DNA of 64,000 nucleotides from Pseudomonas sp. MAG733B. Lineage in GTDB: Bacteria; Pseudomonadota; Gammaproteobacteria; Pseudomonadales; Pseudomonadaceae. Position numbers and translations under genes: made by a program. A model generated the notes under the pieces. It made no database searches, was not told the origin of the DNA, and saw nothing but the letters and a program-made list of their open reading frames with translations. Numbering within the stretch: position 1 is the stretch's first letter; each line of letters opens with the position of its first letter. Positions 8,598-16,276 of this stretch are shown one piece after another. The stretch lies in contig NZ_CP145732.1 of NCBI RefSeq assembly GCF_036884845.1, positions 5,642,001 to 5,706,000 of the forward strand, given 5' to 3'.

Positions 8598-8789
8598 GGG
8601 TGCTACCTCGAAGAAATGCAAAAAAACAGCTGCATAGGGTACCGGTTTCGAGCGCCGAGGCCGAGTTTCTTTATGCAAACGACAGTAAACAGTGGCTTTT
8701 TTGTTGCCTGATTTGTCATCGAACGTAATACAAAGCGTCTTAAATGCTCTAATCGCCTGTCGCGTCTTACAGAAGAATCGTTTTTACCC

Positions 8790-10088
8790 ATGGATATCAA
8801 ACAGCTCTGGATCAACATCCTGGACCTTTGGGGTGCCCTCGATCAGCATCCGCTCGTGCACTCCAGCCTGTCGCTGTTGCTGCTGTTGGCGATTGCGCTG
8901 GTCCTCGGACGGGTGGCGCGCTACCTCATACTGCATGCGGCCAAGATGCTCGGTCGCCAGCCGGCGCTGCACTGGATCAATGACTTTCTGCAGAACAAGG
9001 TGTTTCATCGCCTGGCGCAGATAACCCCCTCGCTGGTGATCCAGTTCGGCCTCAACCTGGTGCCGGACCTGAGCAAAACCAGCCTGAATTTTCTCGGCAA
9101 TGTGGCGCTGGCCTTCACCTTCCTGTTTCTGCTGCTGGCGGTCAGCGCCCTGCTCAATGCGTTGCTGGACATCTACGCCCGCACCGAACACGCCCGCACC
9201 CGCTCGATCAAAGGCTACGTGCAGCTGACGAAAATGGTGTTGTACGTGTTTGGCGCGATCATCATCGTCGCCACGCTGATCGACCGTTCGCCGCTGTTGC
9301 TACTGTCGGGTCTGGGCGCCATGTCGGCGGTGATTCTGTTGGTCTACAAGGACACCCTGCTGTCGTTCGTCGCCAGCGTGCAGTTGACCAGCAACGACAT
9401 GCTGCGGGTCGGCGACTGGATCGAGATGCCGCAAGTCGGTGCTGATGGCGATGTGGTGGACATCACGCTGCACACGGTCAAGGTGCAGAATTTTGATAAA
9501 ACGATCGTGTCGATCCCGACCTGGCGCCTGATGTCCGAGTCATTCAAGAACTGGCGCGGCATGCAGGCTTCCGGTGGCCGCCGAATCAAACGCAGCCTGT
9601 TCATCGACGCCAGCGGCGTGCGTTTTCTGCGCGATGAAGAAGAGCTGAAGTTGTCGCAGGTTCATTTGCTGACCGACTACATATCCCGCAAACAGGCCGA
9701 ACTCAAGGCATGGAACGAGGCCCAGGGCAACGTCGCGGCCATGTCGGCCAACCGCCGACGCATGACCAACCTCGGTACTTTCCGCGCCTATGCGCTGGCG
9801 TACTTGAAGAGCCACCCGGAGATCCAGCCGAACATGACGTGCATGGTTCGGCAGATGCAGACCACCGCGCAGGGTATTCCGCTGGAAATCTATTGCTTCA
9901 CCCGCACCACGGCGTGGGCTGATTACGAACGGATTCAGGGGGATATTTTCGATTACTTGCTGGCAGTGCTGCCGGAGTTTGGCTTGAGCCTGTACCAGCA
10001 GCCGAGTGGTACGGATTTGCGGGCCGGATTGCTGCCGGCGGTGCTGGGCGCGAGCCATATTCCTGCGCCCGAAAAACATGTGATGTAA
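8790..10088 (+). CDS. MscS-family mechanosensitive channel, YbdG-like
   Basis: The 432-residue inner-membrane protein has about five hydrophobic segments (for example LSLLLLLAIALVLGRVARYL and VALAFTFLFLLLAVSALLNA). It then has the MscS pore-helix/beta-domain signature LSGLGAMSAVILLVYKDTLLSFVASVQL and RVGDWIEMPQVGADGDVVDI. The segment NFDKTIVSIPTWRLMSESFKNWRGMQ and the long C-terminal domain are typical of the YbdG/MscM subfamily rather than the 286-residue MscS. Its role is gated ion and solute release on hypo-osmotic shock. It is divergent from the helicase gene, and a REP pair and an insertion sequence follow at its 3' end. Confidence 0.88.
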   Translation: MDIKQLWINILDLWGALDQHPLVHSSLSLLLLLAIALVLGRVARYLILHAAKMLGRQPALHWINDFLQNKVFHRLAQITPSLVIQFGLNLVPDLSKTSLNFLGNVALAFTFLFLLLAVSALLNALLDIYARTEHARTRSIKGYVQLTKMVLYVFGAIIIVATLIDRSPLLLLSGLGAMSAVILLVYKDTLLSFVASVQLTSNDMLRVGDWIEMPQVGADGDVVDITLHTVKVQNFDKTIVSIPTWRLMSESFKNWRGMQASGGRRIKRSLFIDASGVRFLRDEEELKLSQVHLLTDYISRKQAELKAWNEAQGNVAAMSANRRRMTNLGTFRAYALAYLKSHPEIQPNMTCMVRQMQTTAQGIPLEIYCFTRTTAWADYERIQGDIFDYLLAVLPEFGLSLYQQPSGTDLRAGLLPAVLGASHIPAPEKHVM

Positions 10089-10102
10089 CCCCGTAATTCA
10101 TG

Positions 10103-10191
10103 TGTAGGAGCTAGCCTGCTAGCGATTGCGGTGTATCAGTCACATCTGTATCGACTGACACTCCGCTATCGCCAGCAGGCTGGCTCCCACA
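10103..10191. repeat. REP pair abutting the insertion sequence
   Basis: The arms 10103-10126 (TGTAGGAGCTAGCCTGCTAG...) and 10168-10191 (ATCGCCAGCAGGCTGGCTCC...) are inverted repeats with three mismatches. The right arm ends at 10191, three bases before the left subterminal inverted repeat of the IS110/IS1111 element. The insertion therefore lies exactly at the outer edge of this REP. Confidence 0.9.
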
Positions 10192-10194
10192 TCT

Positions 10195-10206
10195 ATGGAT
10201 ACCCCC
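10195..10206 (+). repeat. left subterminal inverted repeat of the IS
   Basis: ATGGATACCCCC pairs with the inverse of 11517-11528 with one mismatch. It lies on the side of the recombinase 3' end, next to the structured non-coding region. Confidence 0.65.
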
Positions 10207-10433
10207 ATTTCTGCAATACTGTTTTTGATGTGTGTTTGGCTTGCTTTCATCTATCCGGCGTCTGGGGGACGACCCTGCGCCTCGATGAGAATCGCGCCTG
10301 ACGGCCCTTCATAGGGAGAAGGCTTTTTCAGCCTTGTGGGAGCCCAGGGTAGTCGTCAGGCCGGTTGGCCGTTCACGTCATCTGTTATCCAGCATCGCAA
10401 AACCAGGTGGGTGGTGCTCGGGTGGCAGCGGGG
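10207..10433 (-). ncRNA. putative bridge/seeker guide RNA of the IS
   Basis: This non-coding segment follows the recombinase stop on the same strand, where IS1111-type elements are reported to encode their target-selecting RNA. The sequence shows a nested fold. An outer stem GCCTGACG/CGTCAGGC (10354-10361 with 10296-10303) is extended by CCCT/AGGG and encloses a small hairpin AAGGCT-loop-AGCCTT (10319-10324 with 10330-10335). A second stem CGAT/ATCG lies at 10283-10294. The loop on the 5' side carries GGCTCCCACA (10335-10344, minus strand), identical to the REP sequence at 10182-10191 that abuts the insertion. RNA ends and expression are inferred, not seen. It could instead be a mere structural end of the IS. 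Confidence 0.5.
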
Positions 10434-11459
10434 TCAAGCGTTCATCGCGCTTGACCCCGCCTTGAATTCATCATGGTGAGCGGCGATCGACCAGGCGATT
10501 CTTGCCAGTTTGTTGGCCAGGGCGCAGACCACACGGTTGGAATGATGGCGAGCCAGTAGCTGGCGAACCCAATCGGCTAGCGCTCCTGTCTGTCGTTCCA
10601 GCCCCATCAGATACACACGGGCGCATTGAATGAGCAGTCGCCTTTGATTTCGGTCACCGCGTTTGCTGATACCCAAAAGTACGGTCTTGCCACCGGTGGA
10701 ATGTTGTTTGGGCACCAGCCCAATCGAGGCTGAATAGTCTCGACCGCACTTGAACTGCTGGCCGTTGCCCAACTCCGCAGCCAGGACGCTGGAGGTGATC
10801 GGGCCTACGCAAGGTATCGTCATCAGGCGAGAAGCCAGATCATCTTCAGCGGCTTGGCGTTCAACCTGCTTGTCCAGCGCCTTGACCTGCCCGTCCAGGT
10901 AGTTGAAGTGCGCATGCAGTCCCAGCAGGATTTGTTTGATCAGCGCAGAAAATGAGCATTCCTCCAGCAGCGCTGGCAGTTCTTTGATGGAGTGAAAGCC
11001 TGGGGACAGGCTGATACCGACCTCCAACAGGCCGGCGTGAATCCGATTGACCGTAGCGGTGCGCTCCTTGATGTAGGACTCGCGCACTGAGTTGAGCATG
11101 GCCAGCGCTTGTTGCGCTTCGGTTTTCGGGGACACAAAACGCATGGTCGGGCGGCTCGCCGCCTCGCAAATCGCCATGGCATCGGCGAAGTCGTTCTTGT
11201 TGCTTTTTACATAAGGACGCACGAGATGAGGCGCTATGAGCCTGGGCATATGCCCCCATTTTGCTGCTTCTCGCGCCATATAGTGGGCGCCGCCACAGGC
11301 TTCCATCACCACCGTGCACGGTTCAAGGTTGGCCAAGTGCCTGGCCAGTCCCGCGCGATTGAATTTCTTGTGGTAGAGCTCATGACCGCGATCATCTTGA
11401 GCATGCAGATGGAAGGTATGTTTCCCTAGATCGATAGCGACAATAGTTACGTTGTTCAT
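10434..11459 (-). CDS. IS110/IS1111-family DEDD recombinase (transposase)
   Basis: The 341-residue protein has the two-domain IS110 architecture. An N-terminal RuvC-like domain carries the acidic tetrad D10 (IVAIDLGKHT), E53 (VVMEACGGAHY), D90 and D93 (KSNKNDFADAM). After a coiled-coil stretch there is a C-terminal transposase domain with IPCVGPITSSVLAAELG and the catalytic serine S254 in KQHSTGGKTVLLGISKRG. It catalyses cut-and-paste-like site-selective insertion through a circular intermediate. All key residues are present and there is no frameshift, so the copy looks intact. The start has GGAGG 8 nt upstream. Codon use is close to its neighbours, suggesting an element adapted to Pseudomonas. 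Confidence 0.93.
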   Translation of the reverse strand: MNNVTIVAIDLGKHTFHLHAQDDRGHELYHKKFNRAGLARHLANLEPCTVVMEACGGAHYMAREAAKWGHMPRLIAPHLVRPYVKSNKNDFADAMAICEAASRPTMRFVSPKTEAQQALAMLNSVRESYIKERTATVNRIHAGLLEVGISLSPGFHSIKELPALLEECSFSALIKQILLGLHAHFNYLDGQVKALDKQVERQAAEDDLASRLMTIPCVGPITSSVLAAELGNGQQFKCGRDYSASIGLVPKQHSTGGKTVLLGISKRGDRNQRRLLIQCARVYLMGLERQTGALADWVRQLLARHHSNRVVCALANKLARIAWSIAAHHDEFKAGSSAMNA

Positions 11460-11478
11460 GGCAATGGCCTCCGAAAGA

Positions 11479-11514
11479 CACCCTGTGAAAGCTTAGAGAG
11501 CAATCACAGGGTGT
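11479..11514. repeat. stem-loop upstream of the recombinase
   Basis: ACACCCTGTG (11479-11488) and CACAGGGTGT (11505-11514) are perfect 10-nt inverted repeats in the short upstream end of the IS. This hairpin would lie in the 5' leader of the recombinase message and could limit read-through translation from outside, or mark the circle junction promoter region. Confidence 0.6.
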
Positions 11515-11516
11515 GA

Positions 11517-11528
11517 GGGGGTAGCCAT
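11517..11528 (-). repeat. right subterminal inverted repeat of the IS
   Basis: GGGGGTAGCCAT is the inverse of 10195-10206 except for one base. It lies 11 bp from the stop codon of the adjacent EamA gene. Confidence 0.65.
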
Positions 11529-11539
11529 TTCATTAGGGG

Positions 11540-12406
11540 TTATGCGGTGGCTGGAGATTTGCGTATGCCCAGTCGACTGATCCACACCGCCGCCAGAATC
11601 ACACTCCCGCCAAGGAATAACCGCCCCAGCTCCTCATGCTGATTCCAGATCAACAAATTGATCAGCAATCCCACCGGCACATGCAGGTTGTTCATCACCG
11701 CCAGTGTCCCGCCATTGACCAGGCACGCGCCTTTGTTCCACCAGTACAGCCCCAGCGCGGTCGAGACCAGGCCGAGGAACAGCAGAACGCCCCATTGCAG
11801 CGGCGCTTCGGGCAAAAAATTCTGTTTGCCGAACAGCAGGAACGCCGGCAACGCCACTGCCAATGCGCCCAGATAGAAATAGCCGAAGCGCCGGTAATGC
11901 GGCAGGTCGCTCGGATGTCGCGCGACCAGATGCTTGTAGAGGACCTGCCCGGCGGCATAGGTGAAGTTGGCCAGTTGCAGCAACAGGAAGCCCATGAAAA
12001 AGTCGGGATTGATCCGGTCAAAGCGAATCACTGCCGCGCCTGCCACCGCCACCAATGCCGCGATCAAGGCCCAGGGATTGAAGCGGCGGTTCAGCGCATC
12101 TTCGATCAGGGTCACGTGCAGCGGCGTCAGGATGGTGAACAACAGCACTTCCGGCACCGTCAGCACGCGAAAGCTCAGGTACAGGCAGACATAGGTCACG
12201 CCAAACTGCAACGCGCCGATGAGCAACATGCCACGCATGAACGCCGGCTCGACCGAACGCCAGCGTGTCAGCGGAATAAACACCAGCCCCGCCAACAGCA
12301 CACGCACCAGCACCGCGAAGTAACTGTCGACATGACCGGCCAGGTATTCGCCAATCAAACTGAAGGAAAACGCCTGGATCAGCGTGACAAAAAGTAGATA
12401 GCCCAT
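11540..12406 (-). CDS. EamA-family transporter (carboxylate/amino-acid type)
   Basis: The 288-residue permease has ten hydrophobic segments in two EamA halves. Examples are YFAVLVRVLLAGLVFIPLTRW in the first half and LLQLANFTYAAGQVLYKHLV at the start of the second half. The helix end LYWWNKGACLVNGGTLAVMNN is typical of the carboxylate/amino-acid/amine exporter group. The protein is complete, but only 11 bp separate its stop codon from the subterminal repeat of the insertion sequence. The element has therefore replaced or displaced the native 3' flank and possibly the terminator. The start has GAGG 6 nt upstream. Substrate unknown. Confidence 0.83.
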   Translation of the reverse strand: MGYLLFVTLIQAFSFSLIGEYLAGHVDSYFAVLVRVLLAGLVFIPLTRWRSVEPAFMRGMLLIGALQFGVTYVCLYLSFRVLTVPEVLLFTILTPLHVTLIEDALNRRFNPWALIAALVAVAGAAVIRFDRINPDFFMGFLLLQLANFTYAAGQVLYKHLVARHPSDLPHYRRFGYFYLGALAVALPAFLLFGKQNFLPEAPLQWGVLLFLGLVSTALGLYWWNKGACLVNGGTLAVMNNLHVPVGLLINLLIWNQHEELGRLFLGGSVILAAVWISRLGIRKSPATA

Positions 12407-12482
12407 GCTCGCCTCATTTTGAATGGCGGCGACGATAGCGGGTTTTGCCCCTAATCGCTAACCATCGACCAACACAAAACCT

Positions 12483-12573
12483 TGTAGGAGCTGAGCTTGC
12501 TCGCGATGACGGAGTGTCAGCCAACATCAAGGAAACTGATCCAGCGCCATCGCGAGCAAGCTCGGCTCCTACA
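12483..12573. repeat. REP pair, GAGCTTGCTCGCGATG variant
   Basis: The arms 12483-12508 and 12548-12573 are 26-nt inverted repeats with one mismatch, sharing the TGTAGGAGC end with other REPs here. It lies upstream of the EamA gene and downstream of azoR. Confidence 0.88.
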
Positions 12574-12602
12574 GGTTCTGCGTTGTTCACAAAATCGCAG
12601 GC

Positions 12603-12640
12603 AAAAAAAAGCCCGATCTCGCTAAAGCGTTCAATCGGGC
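12603..12640 (-). terminator. rho-independent terminator, probably of azoR
   Basis: Read leftward, GCCCGAT (12634-12640 complement) pairs with ATCGGGC (12611-12617 complement) around a loop with its own AGCG pairing, followed by a run of eight T. It is about 110 bp past the azoR stop, the nearest gene in that direction. Confidence 0.85.
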
Positions 12641-12748
12641 GGCAGCACTCAGGAGCAATAAGTGCAAAGGGAGGTTCGATGCGCGTACAGGCTTGAAGGG
12701 TTGCGCCAGGTCACTAGACCATCCGGTGATTATCTGGCGATTAACGGG

Positions 12749-13348
12749 TCAGGCCACTTGGGAAAGCTTGGCGTTCGCCTGGTTCAGGCCCTTCTCCTGG
12801 AAGTCGCCACCCAGGTTCATGCCTTCGGCGTGAATGAACGTTACGTCGTGGATACCGATGAAGCCCATGACCTGACGCAGGTACGGTTCCTGGTGATCCG
12901 CGGTGCTACCGGCGTAGATCCCGCCGCGAGCCGTCAGCACGTAGGCGCGCTTGCCGCTGAGCAGACCTTGAGGACCGGTTTCGGTGTACTTGAAGGTCAC
13001 ACCGGCACGCAGCACATGGTCGAGCCAGGCTTTGAGCGTGCTTGGAATCGCGAAGTTGTACATCGGCGCGGCCATCACCAGTACGTCGGCGGCCAGCAAT
13101 TCGTCGGTCAACTGATTGGAGCGCTCCAGGGAAAGCTGTTCGATATCGCTGCGCTGCTCGGCAGGTTTCATCCAGCCGCCCAGCAGGTTGATGTCCAGGT
13201 GCGGCACCGGGTTGACGGCCAGGTCACGAACGCTGATCTCGTCTTTCGGGTGTGCGGCTTTCCACTGGCTGATGAAGGTCTGGGTCAGTTGACGGGAAAC
13301 CGAGTCTTGCTGACGGGCACTGCTTTCGATGATCAGAACGCGGGACAT
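12749..13348 (-). CDS. azoR: FMN-dependent NADH-azoreductase
   Basis: The 199-residue flavodoxin-fold enzyme is a close match to AzoR. It opens SRVLIIESSARQQDSVSRQL (the phosphate-binding loop for FMN), then has APMYNFAIPSTLKAWLDHVLRAG and LTARGGIYAG, which line the flavin. It reduces azo bonds and quinones with two electrons from NADH as a cytosolic homodimer. Length is normal. The gene is transcribed leftward after a small secreted-protein gene and is followed by a terminator. A LysR regulator begins about 530 bp upstream, facing away; whether it controls azoR is not shown by the sequence. Confidence 0.93.
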   Translation of the reverse strand: MSRVLIIESSARQQDSVSRQLTQTFISQWKAAHPKDEISVRDLAVNPVPHLDINLLGGWMKPAEQRSDIEQLSLERSNQLTDELLAADVLVMAAPMYNFAIPSTLKAWLDHVLRAGVTFKYTETGPQGLLSGKRAYVLTARGGIYAGSTADHQEPYLRQVMGFIGIHDVTFIHAEGMNLGGDFQEKGLNQANAKLSQVA

Positions 13349-13498
13349 TGGATGTAGCCTCCATCTGAGAATGCTGTAGGTCGATGGAGTGAAGGTTAAA
13401 CAGTGCCATATCGATGAAAAAGCGCAAATAACTGCTATAACCGATCAAGAATTTCGTTTATAAGCGGAGCATGGTCAGTTGGCCTGCTCCGCTGGATG

Positions 13499-13828
13499 TC
13501 ATTTCGGCTTGCAGGTCATGCTGATGTACAGCTTGATGATTTTGCGGTTGAACTTGGCTGAAAGATCCGCACTTTTACCGGCATCGAGGTTGATCCTGCG
13601 GGTCTTCGGCGATTCAGGACCATTGCGAAACACCACCGAGCATTCGGCAGCGGTGTCGCCGTAGTTGTTAACGGTGATGGAACCCATGTCGTAATCGGAA
13701 GCGTAGGTCGTGTAGTCGATCTTCAGGCCATTGAGTTCTTTTTGTACGTCGATCGGATAAGCAAACGCAGTTAGCGGCAACATCGCCAGCAGTACAAACC
13801 CCGATCTTGAATAAAACAGATTTTTCAT
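13499..13828 (-). CDS. small secreted conserved protein
   Basis: The 109-residue precursor has a signal peptide ending near LTAFAYP. The mature domain is about 85 residues and beta-rich: IDVQKELNGLKIDYTTYASDYDMGSITVNNYGDTAAECSVVF in pieces, then RNGPESPKTRRINLDAGKS and a terminal SMTCKPK. Two Cys suggest one disulfide. I recall near-identical Pseudomonas proteins sometimes mislabelled '3-phosphoglycerate kinase'; nothing here supports kinase activity, and no nucleotide-binding motif is present. The fold resembles a small Ig-like domain. It is divergent from the LysR gene (50 bp apart) and upstream of azoR with a gap of 150 bp. Confidence 0.75.
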   Translation of the reverse strand: MKNLFYSRSGFVLLAMLPLTAFAYPIDVQKELNGLKIDYTTYASDYDMGSITVNNYGDTAAECSVVFRNGPESPKTRRINLDAGKSADLSAKFNRKIIKLYISMTCKPK

Positions 13829-13878
13829 TCAGCAGTCTCCAATAAGAACTGCGCAGCTTAGGACAACAGGAGCTCATC

Positions 13879-14802
13879 ATGAAAGCGCCCCGCGTGACCC
13901 TTGATCAATGGCGAACGCTTCAAGCCGTGGTCGACCACGGTGGTTTCGCCCAGGCCGCCGAGGCGCTGCACCGCTCGCAATCGTCGGTCAGCTACACCGT
14001 GGCGCGCATGCAGGATCAACTCGGCGTGCCGTTGCTGCGCATCGACGGCCGCAAAGCGGTGCTCACCGAAGCCGGTGGCGTGCTGCTGCGTCGGTCCCGG
14101 CAATTGGTGAAACAGGCCAGTCAGCTGGAAGACCTGGCCCACCACATGGAACAAGGCTGGGAAGCCGAAGTGCGCCTGGTGGTCGACGCCGCTTACCCGA
14201 ACGCCCGCCTCGTCCGCGCCCTGACCGCGTTCATGCCGCAAAGCCGTGGCTGTCGGGTGCGTCTGCGCGAAGAGGTGTTGTCGGGGGTGGAAGAAGTTCT
14301 GCTCGAAGGCGTGGCCGATTTGGCCATCACCGGGTTCAGCATTCCCGGTTATCTCGGCGCGGAGCTGAGCGATGTCGAATTCGTCGCGGTCGCCCACCCC
14401 GAACATCCCCTGCATCGTCTCAACCGCGAACTGAATTTCCAGGATCTGGAAAGCCACATGCAAGTGGTCATCCGCGACTCCGGTCGCCAGCAACCACGGG
14501 ACGTCGGCTGGCTCGGTGCCGAACAGCGCTGGACCGTCGGCAGCCTGGCCACCGCCGCGACTTTCGTCGGCAGCGGCCTGGGGTTCGCCTGGCTGCCAAG
14601 GCACATGATCGAACGGGAACTCAAGGAAGGCACGCTCAAGCTGCTACCTTTGGATCAGGGCGGCAGCCGTAACCCGAGTTTTTACCTGTATTCAAACAAG
14701 GACAAACCGCTCGGCCCGGCGACGCAGATTCTCGTCGAGTTGCTGCGCACCTTCGACACCGCACCGCTGGACGCACCGTTCGCCGCCCCTGAACAAGCCT
14801 GA
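13879..14802 (+). CDS. LysR-family transcriptional regulator
   Basis: The 307-residue protein has an N-terminal winged helix-turn-helix (LDQWRTLQAVVDHGGFAQAAEALHRS, with recognition helix QSSVSYTVARMQDQLGVPLL) and a substrate-binding-like effector domain (VRLVVDAAYPNARLVRALTAF through SGLGFAWLPRHMIERELKEG). It binds DNA as a tetramer and responds to an unknown small molecule. AGGAG lies 7 nt before the start. It is divergent from the small secreted-protein gene, and only 14 bp separate its stop from the downstream alpha/beta hydrolase, so the two are probably co-transcribed. Confidence 0.9.
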   Translation: MKAPRVTLDQWRTLQAVVDHGGFAQAAEALHRSQSSVSYTVARMQDQLGVPLLRIDGRKAVLTEAGGVLLRRSRQLVKQASQLEDLAHHMEQGWEAEVRLVVDAAYPNARLVRALTAFMPQSRGCRVRLREEVLSGVEEVLLEGVADLAITGFSIPGYLGAELSDVEFVAVAHPEHPLHRLNRELNFQDLESHMQVVIRDSGRQQPRDVGWLGAEQRWTVGSLATAATFVGSGLGFAWLPRHMIERELKEGTLKLLPLDQGGSRNPSFYLYSNKDKPLGPATQILVELLRTFDTAPLDAPFAAPEQA

Positions 14803-14816
14803 CACGGAGTGTATGC

Positions 14817-15632
14817 ATGGCCTATTTCGAACACGAAGGTTGCAACCTGCACTATGAGGAATATGGCCACGGCGCGCCGTTGCTGCTGGTCCACGGGCTG
14901 GGTTCCAGCACCCTGGACTGGGAAAAACAGATCCCCGCGCTGGCTGCCCACTACCGGGTGATCGTCCCGGATGTGCGCGGTCACGGGCGCTCCGACAAGC
15001 CCCGCGAGCGTTACAGCATCGCCGGGTTCAGCGCCGATCTGGTGGCGCTGATCGAGCATCTGGACCTCGGCCCGACACATTATGTGGGGCTGTCCATGGG
15101 CGGCATGATCGGTTTTCAACTCGGCGTGAATCAGCCGCAACTGCTTAAAAGCCTGTGCATCGTCAACAGCGCGCCCGAGGTCAAACTGCGCAGCCGCGAC
15201 GACTATTGGCAGTGGTTCAAACGCTGGAGCCTGATGCGCGCGCTCAGCCTTCGCACCATCGGCAAAGCCCTGGGCGGCAAATTGTTTCCCAAACCCGAAC
15301 AGGCAGAATTGCGACAAAAGATGGCTGAACGCTGGGCAAAAAACGACAAACATGCTTATCTCGCCAGCTTCGATGCCATTGTCGGTTGGGGTGTCCAGGA
15401 ACGACTTTCAAAGGTCACCTGTCCAACCCTCATCGTCAGCGCCGACCGTGACTACACACCGGTTTCGCTGAAGGAAAACTACGTAAGACTGCTGCCGAAC
15501 GCGCGGCTGGAAGTGATCGCCGATTCGCGTCACGCCACTCCGCTGGACCAGCCCGATCAATTCAACCAGACACTGCTCGAGTTTCTCACCGCAGTCGACA
15601 CCAACACACTCAGGATCACTGACCCATGCTGA
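14817..15632 (+). CDS. alpha/beta-fold hydrolase
   Basis: The 271-residue cytosolic hydrolase has the full catalytic set: oxyanion HGLGS (26-30), nucleophile elbow GLSMGG (Ser93), acid in SADRDYT (about Asp213) and [10 protein letters not shown] (His239). The segment [15 protein letters not shown] is the classic esterase/epoxide-hydrolase/dehalogenase-family strand. A cap domain covers roughly residues 120-190. The substrate cannot be told; 3-oxoadipate-enol-lactonase-like enzymes are the closest shape. It begins 14 bp after the LysR gene and its last 7 bp overlap ppiA, so the three may form one transcript. Confidence 0.87.
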   Translation: MAYFEHEGCNLHYEEYGHGAPLLLVHGLGSSTLDWEKQIPALAAHYRVIVPDVRGHGRSDKPRERYSIAGFSADLVALIEHLDLGPTHYVGLSMGGMIGFQLGVNQPQLLKSLCIVNSAPEVKLRSRDDYWQWFKRWSLMRALSLRTIGKALGGKLFPKPEQAELRQKMAERWAKNDKHAYLASFDAIVGWGVQERLSKVTCPTLIVSADRDYTPVSLKENYVRLLPNARLEVIADSRHATPLDQPDQFNQTLLEFLTAVDTNTLRITDPC

Positions 15633-16183
15633 AAAAAATCGCCCTCGCCGCTGGCTCCGTACTGTTTGCCGCCAACCTGATGGCGGCAACGCCTGCCAAG
15701 GCGCCGCATGTTCTGCTGGAAACCACCAATGGCCAGATCGAAATCGAACTGGACCCGGTCAAGGCCCCGATCAGCACCAAGAACTTCCTTGAGTACGTGG
15801 ACGCCGGTTTCTACAACAACACGATTTTCCACCGCGTGATTCCGGGCTTCATGGTCCAGGGTGGCGGTTTCACTCAACAAATGCAGCAAAAAGAAACCAA
15901 GGCACCGATCAAGAACGAGCACAAGAACGGTCTGGTCAACGTCCGTGGCACCTTGTCCATGGCCCGTACCTCGGTGCCAGACTCGGCCACCAGCCAGTTC
16001 TTCATCAACGTCAAGGACAACGATTTCCTCGACCAGGGTGACGGCTACGCAGTGTTCGGCAAAGTGGTCAAAGGCATGGATGTGGTGGACGTCATCGTCA
16101 ATTCGCAAACCACCACCCGTGGCGGCATGAAGGATGTACCGGCCGACCCGGTGTTCATCAAGTCGGCCAAGCGCATCGACTGA
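15626..16183 (+). CDS. ppiA: periplasmic peptidyl-prolyl isomerase (cyclophilin)
   Basis: The 185-residue cyclophilin has a Sec signal peptide ([21 protein letters not shown]). The isomerase domain is marked by [18 protein letters not shown] (active-site Arg and Phe), [20 protein letters not shown] and [13 protein letters not shown]. It speeds cis-trans isomerisation of prolyl bonds in secreted proteins. The ATG lies inside the end of the preceding hydrolase gene (7-bp overlap in a different frame), implying translational coupling. A perfect 8-bp hairpin follows at 16212-16232 without a T run. Confidence 0.93.
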   Translation: MLKKIALAAGSVLFAANLMAATPAKAPHVLLETTNGQIEIELDPVKAPISTKNFLEYVDAGFYNNTIFHRVIPGFMVQGGGFTQQMQQKETKAPIKNEHKNGLVNVRGTLSMARTSVPDSATSQFFINVKDNDFLDQGDGYAVFGKVVKGMDVVDVIVNSQTTTRGGMKDVPADPVFIKSAKRID

Positions 16184-16211
16184 AACTAAGCTGGACAAGG
16201 ATGTCCGAGCG

Positions 16212-16232
16212 GTTGCCGGTGCTGCCGGCAAC
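16212..16232 (+). other. hairpin between ppiA and the ABC exporter gene
   Basis: GTTGCCGG and CCGGCAAC form a perfect stem around TGCTG. No T tract follows, so it is more likely an mRNA-stability or pause structure than a terminator. Confidence 0.5.
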
Positions 16233-16276
16233 GCTCAAACCGTTAAAAGGAGAGCCCGTGCGCGGGCGAGAAACCG

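Larger units (their letters stand above)
10192..11535 (-). mobile_element. IS110/IS1111-type insertion sequence at a REP
   Basis: The element is about 1.34 kb and encodes one DEDD recombinase. The ends are supported by a subterminal inverted repeat: ATGGATACCCCC (10195-10206) and GGGGGTAGCCAT (11517-11528), 11 of 12 matching when inverted. The boundary estimate assumes IS1111-like spacing of 3 and 7 bases outside these repeats; joining the flanks would give ...CTCCCACA/GGGGTTATG..., a normal REP edge. A non-coding region of about 230 bp lies downstream of the recombinase and only about 60 bp upstream, which is the IS1111 layout. No target duplication is apparent, as expected for the family. 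Exact ends need comparison with an empty site. Confidence 0.75.

Noticed and set aside
7131..8711. 526-codon rightward frame opposite the helicase gene
   Set aside because: It is the antisense shadow of the DEAD-box gene; its translation is rich in His, Gln and Asp with no domain.
10335..10344. REP fragment inside the IS as a simple sequence relic
   Set aside because: The 10-mer lies in a loop of a nested fold and lacks the GCCTGC...GCGATG core of a REP, so a relic is less likely than a target-recognition segment, though not excluded.
13499..13828. 3-phosphoglycerate kinase label remembered for this family
   Set aside because: The protein is a 109-aa secreted domain with no nucleotide-binding motif; the label cannot be right.
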